Of a stretch of 14,177 nucleotides of DNA, positions 8,778 to 14,177 are shown piece by piece. The notes beneath the pieces are model-generated. The model ran no database searches. It was given only the letters and a program-made list of their open reading frames with translations, and had not been told where the DNA came from. Where the stretch lies: contig PITI01000336.1 of assembly GCA_004325065.1 (NCBI GenBank), forward strand, positions 1 to 14,177, read 5' to 3'. Source of the DNA: Hamiltosporidium magnivora (lineage: Eukaryota; Microsporidia; Dubosqiidae). How positions within the stretch are numbered: the stretch's first letter is position 1; each line of letters opens with the position of its first letter. The position numbers and the translations under genes are program-made.

Positions 8778-11700
8778 TTAAACATAGAAGCAAATGCAAA
8801 GTGTTTAGAAGTAGACATTTTAATCTATTTAGCCAGAAATTCATTTAGAAATCAGATATAAAAAATATACTATACCATGAAATAAAATATTTTTAGACCA
8901 TTTTTTCAAATAACTAATAAATAAACTATGTTGTTATCATACATAAACTCTTACAAATACTTTTGAATTTTAAGATTCAGAAACATACCGTTTTTATAAA
9001 TATTCTTAGGATATATAAATCTCCATGACTTCCAGGAAGTTATAACTCGAATTTCGACTCAGAGCTTAATTATAATTATAAATAATAAAATATTTCTAAT
9101 GTTCGAAAAAACATATATTTTCTTTAGTTTTTATTATAGAAGTGTGTTTTGCATGTATTTTTAAGATCAAAACAAGTTAGTAAAATACGCGCTTGCATGT
9201 AATAGTATTGATGTTAAACAAATAACCTATAATTAATAATCCTTAAATGATATCTATAAAATAATATGTGAAGTATCTAGACTAACCAAATTTAATATGC
9301 AAAGATTCATTTTTTGGGTTTTTTTTGCATTTTTAAACATGTTCTGGGTTTTGAGTTTGATTTATAATGTATATTATACTTACTTTCTGAAAACATAAGT
9401 GAATCATAAAAGTAAATAAAATTATTAAAAAAAAATAACAAAATATTTAATTTTTTGCAAAATTTGCTTTATTATTTTTTAGAGTCTAATTGTTTGGGGC
9501 AAGATCTTATGAAGTATGTTTGAAGGCAATACATGTAAAATTAAATTCTAATGAATTCAAAGTTTTTATAAAATAAATAATGAGTCGAATGCGTCAAAGT
9601 ACAAGAAGATAAACTATTTTTTGCTTACAATAAACTTGATAAATAATTGAATTTGACTAAAAGTTTCTTTAAAAACAGTTTGCATATTTTTGGAATTAGG
9701 CAACATTTATGACACAAAAGCAATTACAATAGAAAGTCTAACTACAGATGTTTTTATCACCACTAGCCTATATAACGCATTTATCTAAAATTGCGGATTA
9801 TTCAGAAGTAAAATGAATATAGAATGGAGGTATCCCAAAAATATACATACTTCGAAATTTGTATATCTCTGTAATTTAATTTTCTTAATTACGATCCAAA
9901 TATAATCTAATAAACCAAAAACCATGTGCTAAGCGGAATTTTCAATGAATTTTTTTCATTGTTACTAATAACTTTCTTCAAAACCGAATCTTAGCTTAAT
10001 TGCTAAGGCTAAAATGTCAAGATGGTATAAAATACAAAATTTTACTAGCTAAAATTCAAAAATTACATAAAAATAAACGTAAGAGAGATATTTAGAAATC
10101 AAAATACTTATTTTAATTTTCTAGTTTTCAATTTATATAGAAAATTGAAAAATGAAAATCTGACTGTAAGGTTTATCGAAAGAAAAAGGAATTGGTTTAG
10201 ATTTTTTGTCAAATATTTGTGTGAAAAAAAAAAGTAGAAAAAGCTCTTCTTTGAGTTTAAAAACGAAAATATTTTTGAACTATAGGACACTGTTTATTCC
10301 ATTTTAGAGTTTAAAAGGTTTTCGACAGTATAAAATTTATGTTTTAAATACCTAAAAATTTATACTATTTGAGATTAAAAACATTCTTTTTTTCTCTACT
10401 AAAATCTTCTTAAGTCATGTAATACAATTGTCTTTCTGAGTAATAGCTTCTATAATTAACTAATTTATTGTAGATTAAAATTTAAAATCAAAGTTGAATT
10501 TAATACCAAATTATAATTATAGACTTTTGTATATGAAAATATATTAAATTTGATAAAGAATAATAATTAGAAATTTCTCTAAAATGGTAAATCATTCCGG
10601 GCATAATAAATAAAATATGACTTTGCAATTTTTTTTATCAGTTATATTCCTAGATTTAGCTTCGATATAGGGTTTATATTATCGATTTACCCGCATTTTT
10701 GAGAAATAAGACATGCTGTAAGTATATGAATTCAAAGGAAATCATAATTACCTTGCAAAAAGCAATAAAATGCTATTTAAGTTTTAAATTTTTGGCTAAA
10801 GAAAATGTATGTCAATGCAATGTGATAAAAATATTAAAGTTCCTAAAATGTATAGTCGAGCATGATATCATTGAATTTATGAAATATAAATACAACGTAT
10901 GTGTCGGATTTTGAATATATTTTACAATCAATATTGCAAGGATTTAGACAATTTACTTAAAAAATACGAATCTTTTGGCAAATATATTGTAAGATAACAT
11001 AAAAACGTACAGAATACTACCAATTAAGTAAATTTAATCTGATAAAAACTGTAATTTAATTTAGTTTTTGTTTACTGTGATATGATATTTACCAAAAATA
11101 GTATTTCTATGGTATTAAAAACAATTTAATCAACAAAGAGAAGGTGTATTTCACTGTTGGAAATTTTATTATCATTATAAATATGTATATTTAGTAAAAA
11201 AAAGTCGATAAATTCTCATCAATATTATATTTTGCTTTTAAATCATAATCGCAAGTGTAGTTTTTTGTATAAAGATTTTAATTAAGAAAGTTAATCAGTA
11301 AATTAAAATAAGCAACGGCTTATATCAAAAAATATAAAGCTGCTCCAAAAAATATTTCTAAGCTATAAAATCTATATTCTTTTCATTAAGGCAGTTTGGT
11401 CGACAAATTTGATTAGATTTCGTGCCATATGATTTGTTATTAAGAGATTAATTCTTATTAAAACCATATTTTCTTATTAAACATTTATGTTGTGAAAATA
11501 ATATTGTTGGAAGGTTTTCTTCAAATGTTCTGTTCTTATTTTTACTTTCATTGTATTCTTGATTCAAGCCTATTTTTATCCGAAAACTATTTGGACAAGA
11601 TTTGATAAATTATAAAAATTCAACTATGTCTTCGAGATTAAAGCTCAATCTGAAACTAAAAGAATAATTTATAATATTTCTATAAAAAATTCGATATATG

Positions 11701-12760
11701 TTTTTCTTTTTTACGAAATTTTTATGGAAAGAAGAAAATTTAAAGGTAAGTTTAAAGATAATCTAAAAACACAATCACTATTTTTCTATAGTAATACAAT
11801 GGAGGAAATGAAGTATGTCTGAAACAAATGTAATGTATTTTATCTATAAATAAATACAAAATATATAATATAACAGATTCATCATTAAAATATATTGTAG
11901 TTGTTATCGGTTGTTAAAATATGTTAAATTGTTAACTTTCAAGGAAATAAAATATATTTTTACATTTTTATAGGATATGAATATTAAAAGACGTAGAATT
12001 CGAGGAAATTAAGAGGTTCTATAATTTATTTCAAAAATTTTAAGTCTAAAAGAAAAAAAGCTTCTTACATATATTTAAACTTTAAATTTATTTTGTTTTA
12101 TTTCAATGGACTCGGGTTCTCGCTTCAAAAGAGAAATCATATTTAGGTTTATATTAGTATTGTGATTTACAGGAACTCTAAGAGAAATTTTAATGTTTCA
12201 AGGAAAAATAGCTTTTGATTTTCTATATGCAACCAAAAAGCGTGACATAAAAATTCGAATTTTTTTACGAATGTTTATTTAAATCATTTTTTTAAAAAAA
12301 AAATTAAATTGTTTTCAATGATCTTTGGCTTTCGAATCTGACTTAAGTGAATATTCAATATTGATTTAATTTTTATATAGAATAACCTGGGATTTGCACT
12401 AAAATAGTATATGAAATTTTTTGGATAAGCTTATTTCCGAAAAGTTATTTTTGCGTTATAGAAACGTAATAAAAATCAAATCGGGTATAAAAAAATGAAT
12501 AGAAACTTTAGATTATTATAATAAAACTAGTTAGAATTTGATTTCTTAACAGGATTTATAAAATACATGATAAATTTTTGAATTCATAAACTTGTAATAT
12601 TCTATTGATATGCTTCCTATGTCTAGTTTTTTACACTGTAATAAAAATATTCAATTATAAATTGATTTTTTTTCTGGTTTTCTATGTTAAACATTTGATT
12701 TCTTTCGTTATAATTATCATATATTTTTTATTGCTACTCTTTTTTCAACAAATTAGAACA

Positions 12761-12821
12761 TGATCTACCAAGGAAAACGCTTTGCCATATATAAAGTATA
12801 TAGTCGTTTTCCTAAAGATCA
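12761..12821. repeat. Imperfect inverted repeat / long hairpin
   Basis: The arms are TGATCT (12761-12766) plus AGGAAAACG (12771-12779) against CGTTTTCCT (12805-12813) plus AGATCA (12816-12821). That gives 15 perfect pairs interrupted by an unequal 4-nt and 2-nt bulge. The loop region adds a partly self-complementary TATATA segment. The arms hold more G+C than the surroundings, so this is less likely to be chance than the many A/T-only palindromes nearby. It could be a short hairpin RNA, a tiny inverted-repeat element, or nothing functional. Confidence 0.45.
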
Positions 12822-13144
12822 GGATGTCGCTCTAACACAAATCATTCTTATTCAAAGTATATGGGGTTACTAGTCAAGAATAGAACTGATATTTCAGTGG
12901 AAAATTCAATATCTTATCCCAAGAATGTTCTTTTTTTAAATTTAAGCATTTTTCCAGATAATTCACCAGGTTAAGTATAAAATTATATCAATCATTTATT
13001 TTCTGACCAACGTCATAAAAAATTACATTTTCATTCTTCGAGGACCAAATATTTCAACTCAAATTTTATATACCGAAAAATTATATTTAAAAAGCAGCTA
13101 TTTAAAAAAAATATAGAGCGAAAATCATAGTAAATTAGATTTCC

Positions 13145-13192
13145 AAAAAAACTCGATGGTTATGGGTTACGTTTTTAAAAAAACTAGATGGT
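13145..13192. repeat. Two-copy direct repeat, 16 bp
   Basis: AAAAAAACTCGATGGT (13145-13160) recurs as AAAAAAACTAGATGGT (13177-13192) with a single mismatch and a 32-bp period. The CTNGATGGT part is not low-complexity. It probably reflects a local tandem duplication. I see no third copy. Confidence 0.5.
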
Positions 13193-13799
13193 CCCGATTT
13201 TTAGCCGAAAAATATAATTAATTTTAATGTTTGTCAAACCTGCATCGATCAATTCACATAAATCGGTTGATATATAAAAGATAATAGTATAAAAGCTTAA
13301 AGAAGAAAACATGAGATCTTTATCTACCCTACAAAATTTGGTATTTCCCTCTGAAAATTTTTTTACTCATCTATTTTGTTATTTTTTTGTATAGGTTCTT
13401 ATAATTTGTATTTTGGTTGTATTCTAGATCCCTATATTTTGCAAAAATAACGCGTTTTATAAGAGTTAACCATCTCTGTTATCGTTTTAGACCAAGAAAT
13501 AAATATAGTGTTTCAAACTATCCCAAAACAAAGCAAAGTATATAATAAATAGGCTTTAAGTTGTATTATTGCTGCGTTATCATTTTGGTTATTATTTTAT
13601 ATTACTTAAAAATCAGATATTTCAGTAATATTGATTTCATCGGACTCTATAATAAATCTTTAAATGAGTTATATCAAAATCATATAACTAAAGCTAATTT
13701 AATGATTTTCGGAAAATAATGAATTTAAATAACATATTTAGTTGTATGAAATTTTATTTATTTGAATAAAATACAATATTTTTATTTTTAGACGCAAAT

Positions 13800-14177
13800 A
13801 CTGGATAAAAGATAACCCATAAAAAACTTTCTGCTTGGCAATGAGTGTGTAAAACTGGTGTGAGGATCATTGTTTGGATTTTTGTTGGGAATAAAACTAC
13901 ACTACATCTTAGGTTGTTTCATAGGAGTTGTTATGAGGAAGAAAAGTCTAAGAAATGGAGAAACTTTTTCTACAAATTTATTTGTAGTTTTTTACGTAAC
14001 CAGATTGCAGACCACAGCTAAACTTGTAGGTAATTTCCATGTAAAAGCATGGAAACCTAGCCTTACTCACTCGGGTTAGAAGACTTAGCGCCTGGGAGAT
14101 ATAAAAATAAAAAACATTTAAAGCCGGGAGAGCTAAGTAGCAAGTAATACCTGTTGGTATGATATTGCACTGTCTAG
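13800..14177 (+). mobile_element. 5' end of a second LINE copy (B), truncated by the window edge
   Basis: From about 13800 the plus strand matches the 5' leader of the minus-strand LINE. Shared stretches include CATAAAAAACT (13818-13828), CTTGGCAATGAG (13834-13845) and the 44-base block 13860-13903, which agrees with 4542-4499 at 38 positions. Further in, similarity weakens but blocks such as CAGCTAA persist. The composition also rises in G+C here. The sequence ends before the endonuclease start expected about 300 bp in, so I cannot tell whether this copy is intact. The short open frame at 13870-14079 lies within this leader and is not a gene. Copy B points away from copy A, head to head across the central gene. 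Confidence 0.8.
13970..14055 (+). repeat. Two perfect hairpins in the leader of LINE copy B
   Basis: The first is CTACAAA-TTTA-TTTGTAG (13970-13987), with a 7-bp stem and 4-nt loop. The second is TTTCCATG-TAAAAG-CATGGAAA (14034-14055), with an 8-bp stem and 6-nt loop. Both fall in the 5' leader. The corresponding part of copy A does not visibly keep the stems, so they may be structured RNA lost in A or copy-specific chance. They are listed because two clean stems lie within 90 bases. Confidence 0.4.

Larger units (their letters stand above)
7345..13799. other. Long AT-rich gene-free region (about 6.5 kb)
   Basis: Neither strand shows a convincing gene. The longest open frames are no longer than chance allows at this composition. 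These are the stretch ending at 10914 on the plus strand and the short minus-strand ones at 8644-8844 and 10108-10290. No tRNA, rRNA or retroelement protein similarity is visible. Small structures present are a G+C-rich hairpin at 8760-8777, two adjacent palindromes at 9028-9057, hairpins at 9943-9961 and 9990-10007, an imperfect inverted repeat at 12761-12821 and a direct repeat at 13145-13192. The region may be decayed mobile DNA or simple AT-biased spacer. Confidence 0.55.

Noticed and set aside
8644..8844. Minus-strand 66-codon frame
   Set aside because: It has no recognisable similarity, a low-complexity Lys/Phe-rich end from A/T runs, and a length compatible with chance.
9943..10007. 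Hairpins CAATGAA-TTTTT-TTCATTG and CTTAGC-TTAATT-GCTAAG
   Set aside because: They are short and mostly A/T, as expected by chance in DNA of this composition.
10108..10290. Minus-strand 60-codon frame
   Set aside because: Its Phe/Ser/Lys-rich product is a translation of A/T runs.
10660..10914. Plus-strand open stretch of 85 codons, first ATG at 10726 (about 62 aa, ending YKYNVCVGF), with a CCC at 10690-10692
   Set aside because: The residue mix is mildly protein-like, but about one such stretch is expected by chance in the window at this composition. The CCC is 33 nt from the in-frame ATG, too far to match the motif seen at 6067. It stays a weak possibility.
13870..14079. Plus-strand 69-codon frame near the right edge
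   Set aside because: It lies in the non-coding leader of LINE copy B. The corresponding leader in copy A is not translated into a related peptide.
1..14177. tRNA, rRNA, CRISPR array or bacterial operon
   Set aside because: I found no tRNA arm consensus with a matching cloverleaf, no ribosomal RNA core, no regularly spaced repeats, and no runs of closely packed genes.

Overview
The window is very A+T-rich and gene-poor, and it looks like eukaryotic DNA. It holds one clear intact protein-coding gene (6080-7333, plus strand, 417 codons, no intron). It also holds the decayed remains of animal-type non-LTR retrotransposons, which stand out as islands of higher G+C. My best guess for the source is a large-genome microsporidian (an Edhazardia- or Hamiltosporidium-like genome). 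The reasons are an intronless K/N/I/F-rich gene, a CCCC run 9 nt before the ATG as described for many microsporidia, a polyadenylation-like AATAAA 6 nt after the stop, and long AT-rich gene-free stretches. A very AT-rich arthropod genome is the main alternative, because the retrotransposons are of a type widespread in arthropods.

Layout. 341-593 is a G+C-rich SINE-like or LINE-fragment island on the minus strand. 594-1436 is AT-rich with no gene seen. 1437-4603 is a nearly full-length but heavily mutated APE-type LINE on the minus strand. It is RTE/'craniofacial development protein 2-like', with a 5' leader, endonuclease, reverse transcriptase, C-terminal domain and a short GAT-repeat 3' end. 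4604-6066 is AT-rich with no gene. 6067-7344 is the single gene with its CCCC motif and AATAAA. 7345-13799 is about 6.5 kb of AT-rich DNA with no convincing gene and a few short hairpins and repeats. 13800-14177 is the 5' end of a second copy of the same LINE family on the plus strand, cut off by the window edge.

The two LINE copies lie head to head, with their 5' ends facing each other about 9.2 kb apart and the gene between them. The 341-593 island shares a spaced pair of short blocks with the LINE 5' leader, so all three mobile relics probably belong to one extended family. I see no operon, CRISPR array, rRNA or tRNA. The protein of the intact gene matches no family I recognise. It has a weak N-terminal signal-peptide-like segment and is best called a hypothetical, possibly secreted protein.
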